Origin: Paracoccus sp. N5
GTDB taxonomy: Bacteria; Pseudomonadota; Alphaproteobacteria; Rhodobacterales; Rhodobacteraceae
DNA length: 64,000 bases
NCBI RefSeq assembly: GCF_000371965.1
Contig: NZ_AQUO01000002.1
Span: 698,001 to 762,000, forward strand
Direction: 5' to 3'
The position numbers and the translations under genes are program-made. Position 1 is the first letter of the stretch, and each line of letters begins with the position of its first letter. A model generated the notes under the pieces. It was given only the letters and a program-made list of their open reading frames with translations, made no database searches and was not told the DNA's origin. Of the stretch, positions 43,767 to 52,506 are shown in pieces.

Positions 43767-45851
43767 ATGAGTTCGGACCTGCGCGTCGGCATTATCGGCG
43801 CCGGCTACATCGCCTCGTGGCACGCGGATGCGGTGCGCGCGACGCCTGGCGCGCGGCTGGTCGCGGTCTGCGACCCGGCCCGCGAGGCGGCCGAGGCGCT
43901 GGCATCGAGCTATGGCATCGCAGCCTTCACCGATCTCGACCAGATGATCGCGGCCGGGGTTTGCGACGTGGTCCATATCCTGACGCCGCCGAACCTGCAT
44001 CGCGACCTGGCGGTGAAATGCCTGCAGGCCGGGCTGCATGTGCTGGTCGAAAAGCCGGTGGCGCTATCGGTCGCCGAGGTTGCGGACATGGCCGAGGCCG
44101 CCCGCGCCGCCGGCCGCCACTTGGGCGCCTGCCACAACTTCCTGGCCCTGCCGTCCTATGAGCGGCTGAAGGCGGCGAAGCAGGCCGGCGATCTGGGCCT
44201 GGTCAGCAGCGCGCAGATCAACTGGGCGCTGCCGCTGGTGCCGCTGCGGTCGGGACCCTACAGCCTGTGGATGCTGCGCGAGACGCGGAACCTGCTCTTG
44301 GAGCTTGGCCCGCATCCCTTCTCGCTGGCGACCGACCTGCTGGGGCCGCTGGAGATCGAGCATGTCAGCCTGGGCCAGTGGATCACCCTGCCCGGCGGCG
44401 AGCAGCGGCCGCAAAGCTGGCGCATCATCGGTCGCGCCGGTCCCGTGGACGTGACCATCGCCCTGTCGCTGGTCGAGACCTTCGACGACCGCTCGGTCAG
44501 CCTGCGCGGCTCATCGGGCATGGCGCGGATGGATTTCGCCGCCGATACGCTGGTGGTCAGGCGCGACAATACCGCCGACCTGGTGCTGAACCCGCTGCTG
44601 AAGGAACTGGGCGCCTCGACCGCGCATCTGCGCGAGGGAGCGCGGAACGCGGTGCGACAGGCCGCGTCGCTGAACCAGAAAAGCCCCTATGGGCTCAGCT
44701 TCCGGGCCACGGTCGCGGCGTTCTACGACGGCATCCAGAGCGGCCGGCCCGACCCGCGCTTCGCCCCCGAGGCGGCGCATGCGGTCATGGCCGGGATCGA
44801 GGCCGCGCTGGATCGCCTGCCCGCCCTGCCGCCGGTCCCGGCCCGGCCCGTCGGCACGCCGCAGCCGCGCGTCATGGTGATCGGCGGCACCGGCTTCATC
44901 GGCCGCAACCTGACCCGCCGCCTCGTGGAGCGCGGCCATGACGTGCGCGTGCTCTCGCGCGGGCGGAACGGGCCCTTCCCCGACCTTGCCAACCGGGTCG
45001 AGACGCTGGGCGTGTCGCTGCGCGACGAGGCCGGGCTGGTTCAGGCCATGCAGGGCATGAACGTGGTCTTCAACCTGGCGAAATCCACCGACAAGAGCTG
45101 GCAGGCCGCGCTGGAAAACGACGTGGCCACGACCGAGCGCATCGGCCGCGCCGCCATCGCCGCCGGCGTCGGCCGGCTGATCCATACCGGCACCATCGCC
45201 TCCTACGACATGGCGGACCCGGGCCGGACGATCACCGAGGCCACCGAGTTCGGCGCGATGGAGACCCGCAACATCTATGCCCGCTCCAAGGCCGAGGGCG
45301 AGAAGCGCCTGCTGGCCATGCAGGCGCAGGGGCTGCGGCTGGTCATTGCCCGCCCCGGCATCGTGCTGGGCGACGGCGGGCCCTTGCAGCATTGGGGCAT
45401 TGGCCGCTGGCATGGCGCCGGCGCGGTGCGGCTGTGGGGCAATGGCCGCAACATCCTGCCCTTCGTGCTGGCCGACGATGTCTCGGACGGGCTGATCGCC
45501 ATGATGGAGAGCGACGCGGCGCTGGGGGAAAGCTTCAACCTGATCGGCGATCCGATGTTCTCGGGGCGCGATTATTTCGACGCCATCCATGCCCGCACCG
45601 GCGCGCGGCTGAAGGTCAGCGGCTCGAACCTGACGGCGCTGTGGCTGTCGGATGCGATGAAACAGGGGCTGAAACGCCACGCGCTGCGCAAGAAGGGCGC
45701 CAGGCCCGCCTCGCTGGCGGACTGGAAATCGCGCGGGCACCTGTCGCCCTTCGACAACGGCAAGCCCAAGCGGCTGCTGGGCTGGGCCCCCGAATCCGAC
45801 CGCGATGCCTTCTGGCGCCGCGCCATCGACGAGGCGCATCTGTTCTGGTGA
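43767..45851 (+). CDS. Fusion of Gfo/Idh/MocA oxidoreductase and NAD-dependent sugar epimerase/dehydratase
   Basis: A 694-residue two-enzyme chain. Residues about 1-345 are a Gfo/Idh/MocA dehydrogenase (VGIIGAGYIASWHADAV Rossmann motif; VLVEKPVALS; C-terminal beta-sheet part). After a Pro-rich linker (PALPPVPARPVGTPQP) an extended SDR begins: VMVIGGTGFIGRNLTRRL (about residues 369-386), with the catalytic Tyr-Lys pair in IYARSKAEGEKRL near residue 503. AGGAG lies six bases before the ATG. It follows a glycosyltransferase gene, so it probably makes a nucleotide sugar. The stop abuts the convergent gene's stop as TGATCA. Confidence 0.88.
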   Translation: MSSDLRVGIIGAGYIASWHADAVRATPGARLVAVCDPAREAAEALASSYGIAAFTDLDQMIAAGVCDVVHILTPPNLHRDLAVKCLQAGLHVLVEKPVALSVAEVADMAEAARAAGRHLGACHNFLALPSYERLKAAKQAGDLGLVSSAQINWALPLVPLRSGPYSLWMLRETRNLLLELGPHPFSLATDLLGPLEIEHVSLGQWITLPGGEQRPQSWRIIGRAGPVDVTIALSLVETFDDRSVSLRGSSGMARMDFAADTLVVRRDNTADLVLNPLLKELGASTAHLREGARNAVRQAASLNQKSPYGLSFRATVAAFYDGIQSGRPDPRFAPEAAHAVMAGIEAALDRLPALPPVPARPVGTPQPRVMVIGGTGFIGRNLTRRLVERGHDVRVLSRGRNGPFPDLANRVETLGVSLRDEAGLVQAMQGMNVVFNLAKSTDKSWQAALENDVATTERIGRAAIAAGVGRLIHTGTIASYDMADPGRTITEATEFGAMETRNIYARSKAEGEKRLLAMQAQGLRLVIARPGIVLGDGGPLQHWGIGRWHGAGAVRLWGNGRNILPFVLADDVSDGLIAMMESDAALGESFNLIGDPMFSGRDYFDAIHARTGARLKVSGSNLTALWLSDAMKQGLKRHALRKKGARPASLADWKSRGHLSPFDNGKPKRLLGWAPESDRDAFWRRAIDEAHLFW

Positions 45852-46364
45852 TCAGATCAGCCCGTCCAGCAGCAGGAAGCCGGGCAGCCAGCCGGTAAAG
45901 ATCCCGGCCAGCAGCGTGACCCAGGCGGTCTGCCGCTGGATCGGGCGCCCCAGCGCCAGCAGCAGGAAATACAGGAACCACAGGACGCCCCAGACCGCCC
46001 AATTCGCCGCCAGCCAAAGCTCGGTCGCCGAGCCGGCCGCGGCGAAGGCGCGCAGGGTCACGGGGATGGCGGTGATGGCGACGAACAGGCTGAACCAGCC
46101 GAGGCCGCGCCCGTCCGCGCCCGAAAGGCGGTTGCAGGCGACCCACAGATAGGTGGTGCAGAACAGCAGGCTCAGCGCGCCGTTGCGGATGCTGGCGGCG
46201 GTTGCGCCGGCGCCGAAGGCGTCCTGCAGCACCGCCGCGCCCGAGACCAGCGCGGCGATCACGTTGATGACCACGATCTCGCGGTCGGCGATGCGGCCCA
46301 TCAGCCAGAGGCCGTTCAGAAACAGCACCGCACCGACATAGAACAGCACGAATCCGGTCAGCAT
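45852..46364 (-). CDS. AmiS/UreI family amide/urea channel
   Basis: A 170-residue inner-membrane protein with about six helices: GFVLFYVGAVLFLNGLWLMGRI, then EIVVINVIAALVSGAAVL, and LSLLFCTTYLWVACNRLSGADGRGLGWFSLFVA containing the typical FxxTYLWV segment. The family forms hexameric pores for urea or short amides. GGAG precedes ATG 46364. No amidase or urease gene is adjacent, so it is an orphan here; urea from purine breakdown would be a logical cargo. The stop directly abuts the convergent fusion gene's stop. Confidence 0.85.
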   Translation of the reverse strand: MLTGFVLFYVGAVLFLNGLWLMGRIADREIVVINVIAALVSGAAVLQDAFGAGATAASIRNGALSLLFCTTYLWVACNRLSGADGRGLGWFSLFVAITAIPVTLRAFAAAGSATELWLAANWAVWGVLWFLYFLLLALGRPIQRQTAWVTLLAGIFTGWLPGFLLLDGLI

Positions 46365-46461
46365 GATGCACTCCGATCTGGCAACTGCCCGCCAAAAAGG
46401 CAAAATCACCGGCGAGTGCAACGGGAATGTTTTCAAGAAATCCGAAATTCAGTCTTCGGAT

Positions 46462-47400
46462 CTAGCGCGGAATGCCGGTCAGCGGCTGGTCGCGCACCAC
46501 CTGCCAGACGATCTCTTGCAGGCGCCGCGCCAGTTCCGGCGAAGGCGCCTTGGCCGGTGTGCCGTCCGCCTTGTTCAGCTGGTTGGGCAGGCCAACCGGG
46601 CTGCGGCCGTAGAGCACTGCGTAATGCGTCAGCGCGACGATATAGATGCCGAGGTCATTCGAATGGATCGTGTCCAGCGAACCGTCTGGGTTGCGGGCGA
46701 ACAGCTGCTCGCGCGCGGTCAGTTCGGCGATGCCCTGCGCCTCGGCCTCGGCCACCACGGCATGCAGCACCTGCCCGACCGGGATCAGCCAGACCGGCTT
46801 GCCGGCAGCGCGGGCGGCGGGCCACAGCAGGTCGGGCTGCCACATGGTCTTCAGATCCTGCGGCAGGCGGGCCAGCCAATCCTCGGGGTCGTCCAGCGCG
46901 TGCCAGCTTTCGTACAGGAAGATCTGGCCCTGGCGGTTGCCGGCTGCCGCCTCGGCGGCCCAATCCGCCGCCGCCTTGCGGCTGTCCTTGTAGGCGATGG
47001 CGTCCTTCAGCCGCACCATCTCGGTCATCACGAAAGCGTCATAGCTGCCGCTTTTCAGCGCCTGATGCGCCTCGTGGTGATGGGGCGTGGCGTTTTCCTG
47101 GGTATAGCCGTTGACCGCATCCGGGCCGCGCCAATGCTCGCTCAGCGCCGCGCCCCAGCCCAGTTGCAGCGCGTAGTCGTGCCCGGCCATCTGCGCCAGC
47201 ATCGCCGGCATGTCGCGCCCGACCAGGCTGTGGCCCAGGTGATAGACCCGCAGCGGCCCCCGGGGCAGCGCGCGGGGCGCCTGATACAGCGCCTGCACAT
47301 CCGCGCCGGTGTCGGGGGTTTTCGCGCGCCACCAAGCGGCGGCGAGCCAGATCAGCGCAAGCAGGACGGCAGCGACAACGACGGCAACGAGATAACGCAA
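46462..47400 (-). CDS. Membrane-anchored SGNH-hydrolase-like protein, unknown function
   Basis: A 312-residue protein with an N-terminal hydrophobic anchor (YLVAVVVAAVLLALIWLAAAWW) and an exported domain. VYHLGHSLVGRDMP contains a GHS motif in the position of an SGNH nucleophile, and LDTIHSNDLGIYIVALTHYAV has the Asp-x-x-His pair expected of the family. GNRQGQIFLYESWHALDDPEDW lies between. It may be an esterase acting on envelope polysaccharide, as DUF4886-like proteins are proposed to do. No neighbour in the same operon confirms this. Confidence 0.6.
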   Translation of the reverse strand: MRYLVAVVVAAVLLALIWLAAAWWRAKTPDTGADVQALYQAPRALPRGPLRVYHLGHSLVGRDMPAMLAQMAGHDYALQLGWGAALSEHWRGPDAVNGYTQENATPHHHEAHQALKSGSYDAFVMTEMVRLKDAIAYKDSRKAAADWAAEAAAGNRQGQIFLYESWHALDDPEDWLARLPQDLKTMWQPDLLWPAARAAGKPVWLIPVGQVLHAVVAEAEAQGIAELTAREQLFARNPDGSLDTIHSNDLGIYIVALTHYAVLYGRSPVGLPNQLNKADGTPAKAPSPELARRLQEIVWQVVRDQPLTGIPR

Positions 47401-47451
47401 GGAACGACCTTTCTTTTCGCGGCAATCCTAGCAGGAATCCCGCGCAGCAAA

Positions 47452-47482
47452 AAGGCCGCCGCCCTTTCGGGGCAGCGGCCTT
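47452..47482 (-). terminator. Rho-independent terminator after the DUF475 gene
   Basis: AAGGCCGC/GCGGCCTT arms, one mismatch, then GCCC/GGGC pairs and a TTTCG loop. Read on the minus strand it ends in GGCCTTTTTGCTGC, with a proper T run. Confidence 0.8.
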
Positions 47483-47498
47483 CCGCGATGGCGAAGGC

Positions 47499-48590
47499 TT
47501 ACGCCTCGTGGTTGTGACGGTTCCAGCGGATCGAGGACCAGAGCGAGATGCCGATCAGCGTCGCGCCGCCCAGGCCGGTGACGACCTCGGGGATATGCAC
47601 CAGCGGCTGCACGAACATGATGACCGACAGCGCGATGATGGCATAGAAGGCGCCATGCTCCAGGAAGCGGTATTCGGCCAGCGTGCCGCGCTCGACCAGC
47701 ATGATGGTCATCGAGCGCACATACATGGCGCCGATGCCCAGGCCGATGGCGATGACGAAGAGGTTATGCGTCAACGCAAAGGCGCCGATCACCCCGTCGA
47801 AGCTGAAGGAGGCGTCCAGCACCTCCAGATACAGGAAGGCGCCCAGCCCGCCCTTGGCACCGGCCTGCAAGGTCTGCTGGCTGCTGTCCAGAAGCCCGCC
47901 CAGCACCTCGACCAGCAGGAAGGTCAGCAGGCCCCAGATCGCCGAGCTGAAGAAGACCTGCGATTCCGCCCCTTCCAGGAAACGCGAGAAGATCAGCACC
48001 GTCACCAGGACGATGGCGACCTCGATGCCGCGGATCGTGGCATAGCGCGACATGCGGTCCTCGAGCCATTTGACCCAATGCACGTCCTTTTCATGGTCGA
48101 AGAAGAAGGACAGGCCCACCATCATCAGGAAGGTGCCGCCGAAGGCCGCGATGGGCAGATGCGCGTCATGCATGATGCGCGAATATTCGTCGGGCTGGGT
48201 GGCGGCCAGCACCATGGCTTGCCACGGGCCGATATTGGCCGCGATGACCACGATCAGCAGCGGGAAGATGATCCGCATGCCGAAGACGGCGATGACGATT
48301 CCCCAGGTCAGGAAGCGGCGCTGCCAGACCGGCGTCATGTCCTTGAGCTTGTTGGCATTGACGATGGCGTTGTCGAAGGACAGCGAGATCTCCAGCACCG
48401 CAAGCACGGCGCAGATGAAGAACACCGACAGCATGCCGCCGACCGTGCCGGTGGTCTGCCAGCCCAGGAAGGCGCCAAGCGCCAGTCCCAGCACGGTGAC
48501 GATGAAGGCCCAAGTGAAATATTGCACGGTCGGGCGACGCGCCCCGTCACCGATGCCGCTCCCCGAAAGAGGATTGCTTCCCTGCGTCAT
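47499..48590 (-). CDS. DUF475 / TerC-like integral membrane protein
   Basis: A 363-residue protein with about nine membrane helices. The conserved DUF475 acidic motifs are in LEISLSFDNAIVNANKLKDM and LEVLDASFSFDGVIGAFALT. These paired FDNA/FDGV motifs are shared with TerC transporters implicated in metal export and tellurite resistance. The start was placed at ATG 48590; a GTG nine codons upstream (48617) is an alternative. It is followed by a strong terminator and is divergent from a glycosyltransferase. Confidence 0.88.
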   Translation of the reverse strand: MTQGSNPLSGSGIGDGARRPTVQYFTWAFIVTVLGLALGAFLGWQTTGTVGGMLSVFFICAVLAVLEISLSFDNAIVNANKLKDMTPVWQRRFLTWGIVIAVFGMRIIFPLLIVVIAANIGPWQAMVLAATQPDEYSRIMHDAHLPIAAFGGTFLMMVGLSFFFDHEKDVHWVKWLEDRMSRYATIRGIEVAIVLVTVLIFSRFLEGAESQVFFSSAIWGLLTFLLVEVLGGLLDSSQQTLQAGAKGGLGAFLYLEVLDASFSFDGVIGAFALTHNLFVIAIGLGIGAMYVRSMTIMLVERGTLAEYRFLEHGAFYAIIALSVIMFVQPLVHIPEVVTGLGGATLIGISLWSSIRWNRHNHEA

Positions 48591-48680
48591 TTTGAAAAAT
48601 TCCAGGCGGCTGGTCACTGATCGATGCCGACATCACGAACGTGCCGCCACGTCCGCCAGAGGGGCCCGGACATCAAACTG

Positions 48681-48702
48681 CGTTCACTTTTTCGCGTGAA
48701 CG
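48681..48702. promoter_or_regulatory. Inverted repeat in the DUF475/glycosyltransferase divergent region
   Basis: CGTTCAC and GTGAACG are perfect 7-base arms around TTTTTCGC. The position, about 90 bases from either gene's probable promoter zone, fits a dimeric repressor site. A short terminator is the alternative reading. Confidence 0.4.
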
Positions 48703-48810
48703 CCCCCAGCAATGGCGGAAATCGGGTCCGATTGCAAGAAAATCCTTGCGCGGGTCCGGCGGCCCGGCGCTTGTCGCAGGGGCCGCGATCCGCTAGGCAG
48801 GCGGCGCCCC

Positions 48811-49818
48811 ATGACGATTGACCCGCAGATGCGCCCGATCCCAGACCAGCCGCAGAGCCGTCGCCAGTGCATCGCCGCGCTGGTGGTGACGCATAACCGG
48901 CTGGAGAAGCTGCGGGTGACGGTCGGGCGGCTTCTGGCCGAGGATCTGGACCATGTGCTGGTCTTCGACAACGCCTCGACGGACGGCACGTCGGATTACC
49001 TCGAAACCATCGAGGATGACCGCCTGACCCATATGCGCAGCATGGACAATCTTGGCGGCGCCGGCGGTTTCGCGCGCGGCATGCGCCATCTGGTGGACGC
49101 GCTCGACCCGGACTGGATCGTGGTGATGGACGACGACGGCCGGCCGTTTCCCGGCACCATCGCGCAGTTCCGCGCCCTGCCCCTGGACGGCTGGGACGCG
49201 CTTGGCGCCGCCGTGCTGACCCCGGGGGGCCAGGTCTGCGAGATGAACCGGCCCTATCGCAACCCGTTCTGGCGCCTGCCCGAGTTCCTGCGCACCCTGA
49301 CCGGCGGGCGCGGCGGCTTCTACATCGACGACAGCAGCTATGGCGCCGAGGCCGAGCCGGTCGAGATCGACATGAGCTCTTTCGTCGGCCTGTTCCTGTC
49401 GCGCGGCTGCTTCTCGCGGGTCGGCTATCCGGACGAGCGGCTGTTCATCTATGGCGACGACCAGCTCTATACGCTGGAGATGCGGCGCAAGGGGCTGCGC
49501 ATCGGCTTCCTGCCCGAGCTGCGTTTCGAACACGACACCGGCGCGGTGCATACCGGCGGGCATATGGTGCTGCGGCCGCTGTGGAAGGTCTATTACATCC
49601 ACCGCAACACGCTTCTGGCCTATCGGGTGGCGGCGGGGCCGTGGTTCTGGCCGCTGCTGCCGCTGCTGGCGCTGAAATGGCACCGCCGCGCCCGGCATTA
49701 CGGCCCGGACGCGGCGCATTACCGGCGCATCATGCGCCGCGCCTTTCGCGACGGGCTGCGCCGCCGGCTGGGGCTGAGCCATGCCGAGGTCGTGGCGCTG
49801 GCCGAGCCGCGGGACTGA
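48811..49818 (+). CDS. Family 2 glycosyltransferase (galactofuranosyltransferase GlfT2-like)
   Basis: A 335-residue GT-A enzyme with IAALVVTHNRLEKLRVTVGRLL, VFDNASTDGTSDYL and the metal site IVVMDDDGRPFPG. LGGAGGFARGMRHLV and FIYGDDQLYTLEMRRKGLRIGF follow. HDT and YYIHRNTLLAYR near the C terminus match the GlfT2-type group that transfers galactofuranose or rhamnose to surface glycans. No strong ribosome site precedes ATG 48811. It stands alone on the plus strand. Confidence 0.85.
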   Translation: MTIDPQMRPIPDQPQSRRQCIAALVVTHNRLEKLRVTVGRLLAEDLDHVLVFDNASTDGTSDYLETIEDDRLTHMRSMDNLGGAGGFARGMRHLVDALDPDWIVVMDDDGRPFPGTIAQFRALPLDGWDALGAAVLTPGGQVCEMNRPYRNPFWRLPEFLRTLTGGRGGFYIDDSSYGAEAEPVEIDMSSFVGLFLSRGCFSRVGYPDERLFIYGDDQLYTLEMRRKGLRIGFLPELRFEHDTGAVHTGGHMVLRPLWKVYYIHRNTLLAYRVAAGPWFWPLLPLLALKWHRRARHYGPDAAHYRRIMRRAFRDGLRRRLGLSHAEVVALAEPRD

Positions 49819-49821
49819 CCC

Positions 49822-50082
49822 CTACCACAGGTGGCGGCGCAGCGCCTCGCCCTCGACGCCGGGACCGGCATGGCCGTGACGCAATTCCACCACGCCGATG
49901 TCGCGCAGCAGATGCGACGGCAGGTCGGCGATGGCGCGGCGAGTCCGGGGATCGTCCAGCGCCGCCATGCGGTCGCGGCACGGCGATAGGGCCTGCTTAT
50001 CCCGGGGGCCCAGGCCGAACAGCCGGAACAGGCCCCGGCCCAGCCAGCCTTGCGGGCGGGAATTGGCAAGATCGTGGGACAT
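49822..50082 (-). CDS. DUF1127 small basic protein
   Basis: An 86-residue protein. The motif LPSHLLRDIGVVELRHG near residues 55-75 matches the DUF1127 core (L..HLLRDIG). AAGGAGG six bases before ATG 50082 strongly supports this start over upstream options. Short alphaproteobacterial DUF1127 proteins have been linked to RNA turnover and phosphate or carbon balance, but this longer version, with its N-terminal GWLGRGLFRLFGLGPRDK, has no assigned role. Confidence 0.72.
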   Translation of the reverse strand: MSHDLANSRPQGWLGRGLFRLFGLGPRDKQALSPCRDRMAALDDPRTRRAIADLPSHLLRDIGVVELRHGHAGPGVEGEALRRHLW

Positions 50083-50185
50083 TTCAGCCTCCTTGCGATG
50101 CTCGTGCTTGATCCACGGGACGACAATGCTACCCTGCGCCGCGAATGACCAACAAAGCCTCGGCAAGCCCGCATAAGGTGGACTT

Positions 50186-51070
50186 ATGGCACTGCCCCCG
50201 CTCGCCGCCCTGCGCGCCTTCGAGGCCGTGGCGCGTCACCTGAGCTTCACCCGCGCGGCCGAGGATCTGGGCATGACCCAGGCCGCGGTCAGCTATCAGA
50301 TCCGGCTGCTCGAGGAACGGATGGGCACGCCGCTGTTCCTGCGCAAGCCGCGCGGCATCGTGCTGACCGAGACCGGGGCGCTGTTCGCCCGCCCGACCAT
50401 CGACGCCTTCGACATGCTGCGCGAGACCTATGCCGACCCTTCAGCGGATTCGGTCTCGACGCTGTCGATCTCGACCGTGCCGACCTTTGCCGGGGCCTGG
50501 CTCTCGCCGCGGCTGGGCAAGTTCCAGATGAACCACCCGAACCTGGCGGTGCGGCTGGAGACCAGCGACAATCTGGTCGATTTCGGGCGCGAGGACATTA
50601 CCGTCGCCATCCGGGCCGGGGATGGCGACTGGCCGGGCCTGGAGGCGCATGAGCTGATGCCCATCGAATACACACCGATGCTGTCGCCGGCCCTGGCGCG
50701 CAAGCATGCGCTGAACAGCCCCTCGGACCTGCTGAAGCTGCCGCTGCTGGACCGGGTCGATCCGAACTGGGCGCTGTGGATGCGCACGGCCGGGGTGGAC
50801 TTCTGGGAAACCGCGCCGCGCCCCGGCCTGACGCTGTCGACCGACCTGCACGAGGCGCGGGCGGCGCTGGAGGGCTATGGCGTGGCGCTGCTGACGCCGC
50901 GCTTCTTCCGCTTCGAACTGGCGACCGGCAGCCTGATCCAGCCGTTTCCGCTGGTCTCGCGCAGCGGGCGCAAGTTCTGGCTGGTCTATCCCAAGGGCCG
51001 GCGCAACCGTCCCGCGATCCGCAAGTTCCGCGCCTTTCTGCTGGACGAGATCGCCGCCGACCCCGGCTAG
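50186..51070 (+). CDS. LysR-type regulator, GcvA-like
   Basis: A 294-residue LysR protein starting LPPLAALRAFEAVARHLSFTRAAEDLGMTQAAVSYQIRLLEERMG, the pattern of the GcvA/AmpR branch. The effector domain ends in LVYPKGRRNRPAIRKFRAFLLDEI. It is divergent from the DUF1127 gene and convergent with the PACE transporter gene, with which it shares a CTAG for both stops. No target gene is evident. Confidence 0.9.
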   Translation: MALPPLAALRAFEAVARHLSFTRAAEDLGMTQAAVSYQIRLLEERMGTPLFLRKPRGIVLTETGALFARPTIDAFDMLRETYADPSADSVSTLSISTVPTFAGAWLSPRLGKFQMNHPNLAVRLETSDNLVDFGREDITVAIRAGDGDWPGLEAHELMPIEYTPMLSPALARKHALNSPSDLLKLPLLDRVDPNWALWMRTAGVDFWETAPRPGLTLSTDLHEARAALEGYGVALLTPRFFRFELATGSLIQPFPLVSRSGRKFWLVYPKGRRNRPAIRKFRAFLLDEIAADPG

Positions 51071-51510
51071 GCCGCGGCCGTGCGGGGCCGCGCCGCCGGC
51101 AGCGGGAACAGCCGGTCATAGGCGATGTTGAACAGGAAATTATAGACCAGGTAGAAGGCGACGATAAACAGGTCCAGCAGGAAGGTCTGCCACAGCGTCA
51201 TGCCCAGATACCAGGCCATCGGCGGCAAGAGCATGACCAGCAGGCCGAATTCGAACAGCAGGGTATGCAGCAGCCGGTGGTGCAGCGCCTTTCGCGCATC
51301 GCCTTTCAGCCAGCGCAGCGCATGGTCGAAGCCCAGGTTGAAGACGAAGGTCCAGACCGTCGCCAGGGTGGCGGCGCCGACGCCCACCACGCCCATGTCG
51401 AACAGCGGCTTGTCGTAAAGCCAGGCCGCCGCCGGCGTGATGATCGCAAGGCCGATGGTTTCGAACATCAGCGCGTGCCGCACCCGGTCGGGGAATGTGC
51501 GCATGGTCAT
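51067..51510 (-). CDS. PACE-family efflux transporter
   Basis: A 147-residue inner-membrane protein made of two tandem bacterial-transmembrane-pair repeats. The first has RVRHALMFETIGLAIITPAAAWL and WTFVFNLGFDHALRW; the second has HHRLLHTLLFEFGLLVMLLPPMAWYLGM and YLVYNFLFNIAYDRLF. The RxxHxxxFE and FN..FD motifs are those of AceI-type exporters of chlorhexidine, polyamines and biocides. It is divergent from the LysR gene at 51601, the usual regulatory arrangement for PACE genes. Confidence 0.9.
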   Translation of the reverse strand: MTMRTFPDRVRHALMFETIGLAIITPAAAWLYDKPLFDMGVVGVGAATLATVWTFVFNLGFDHALRWLKGDARKALHHRLLHTLLFEFGLLVMLLPPMAWYLGMTLWQTFLLDLFIVAFYLVYNFLFNIAYDRLFPLPAARPRTAAA

Positions 51511-51579
51511 CTTTCGTCTTCCTTTAGCCGTCCTTGCCCGCTTTCTATCTTGATTCTGCCAGAGCGAAAGTTAGCATCC

Positions 51580-51594
51580 ATCTGAAAATCAGAT
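51580..51594. promoter_or_regulatory. LysR-type palindromic site between PACE gene and lysR
   Basis: ATCTGA and TCAGAT flank AAA, a perfect inverted repeat that also fits T-N11-A. CTATCT at 51545 and AGATAG at 51591 give a wider second pairing. The core ends six bases before the lysR start codon, as expected for autorepression and divergent control. Confidence 0.55.
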
Positions 51595-51600
51595 AGACCG

Positions 51601-52506
51601 ATGACCGTATCGCTGGAACAGCTGGAAGCCTTTGTCGCAAGCGCCGAGCATGGCTCGTTCTCGGCCGCCGGCCGGGCCTTGCGCAAGGCGCAGTCGGCGG
51701 TCAGCACCCAGGTCGCGAACCTGGAAACCGATCTGGGCGTGGTGCTCTTCAGCCGCGAGGGTCGGTATCCGGTGCTGACGCCCGCCGGCGACCGGCTGCT
51801 GCGCGAGGCGCGGGTGGTGCTGGACCGGCGCGCGCATCTGATCGGCGTCGCCGCCAGTTTCGAGGCCCATGTCGAGAGCCGCCTGGTCGTTGCCATCGAC
51901 GAGCTTTACCCCGAAGCGGTGCAGGCCGCGCTTTTCGCCGAATTCGCCTCGCATTTCCCGCATGTCGAGCTGGAGCTGCTGTTCCCGATGATGGAGGATG
52001 TCAGCCGCCTGGTCATGGACGGCAAGGCCGACATCGGCGTGATGTGGCGCCAGGAGGTGCTGCCGCCCGAGATCGGCTTTCACACCCTGGGCTGGGTGCC
52101 CTTGCAACTGGTCTGCGGCAAGCACCATCCGCTGGCCGAGGGCGTGGTCGAATGGGAGGATCTGAAGCGCCACCGCCAGCTGATGGTCGCGGTGCGCAGC
52201 GAAGGGCCGGAAAAGCAGCGGCTGCGCACCGCCGCCGAGGTCTGGTGGGTCGAAAGCCACTGGGTGATCCTGCAACTGGTGCGCCGCGGCATCGGCTGGG
52301 CGCTGGTGCCCGACCACATCATCCGCGAATCGACGGTGCGCGAGGATCTGGCGATTCCGCCGCTGCGCTTCGACGGCGCCGACTGGCCGGTGGCGCTGGA
52401 ACTGGTCTGGCACAAGCAGCGCCCCAGCGGCCCGGCCGCCCGCTGGCTGCGCGAACGCTTCACCGCCCGGCGGATCAGCGACTGGCCCGGTCCCATCGGC
52501 GGATGA
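51601..52506 (+). CDS. LysR-type regulator, divergent from the PACE gene
   Basis: A 301-residue LysR regulator with the helix-turn-helix LEAFVASAEHGSFSAAGRALRKAQSAVSTQVANLETDLG. The effector domain has GWVPLQLVCGKHHPLAEG and RRGIGWALVPDHIIRE. It probably controls the PACE exporter across the 90-base divergent region. No Shine-Dalgarno is obvious; the palindrome occupies the leader. Confidence 0.88.
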   Translation: MTVSLEQLEAFVASAEHGSFSAAGRALRKAQSAVSTQVANLETDLGVVLFSREGRYPVLTPAGDRLLREARVVLDRRAHLIGVAASFEAHVESRLVVAIDELYPEAVQAALFAEFASHFPHVELELLFPMMEDVSRLVMDGKADIGVMWRQEVLPPEIGFHTLGWVPLQLVCGKHHPLAEGVVEWEDLKRHRQLMVAVRSEGPEKQRLRTAAEVWWVESHWVILQLVRRGIGWALVPDHIIRESTVREDLAIPPLRFDGADWPVALELVWHKQRPSGPAARWLRERFTARRISDWPGPIGG

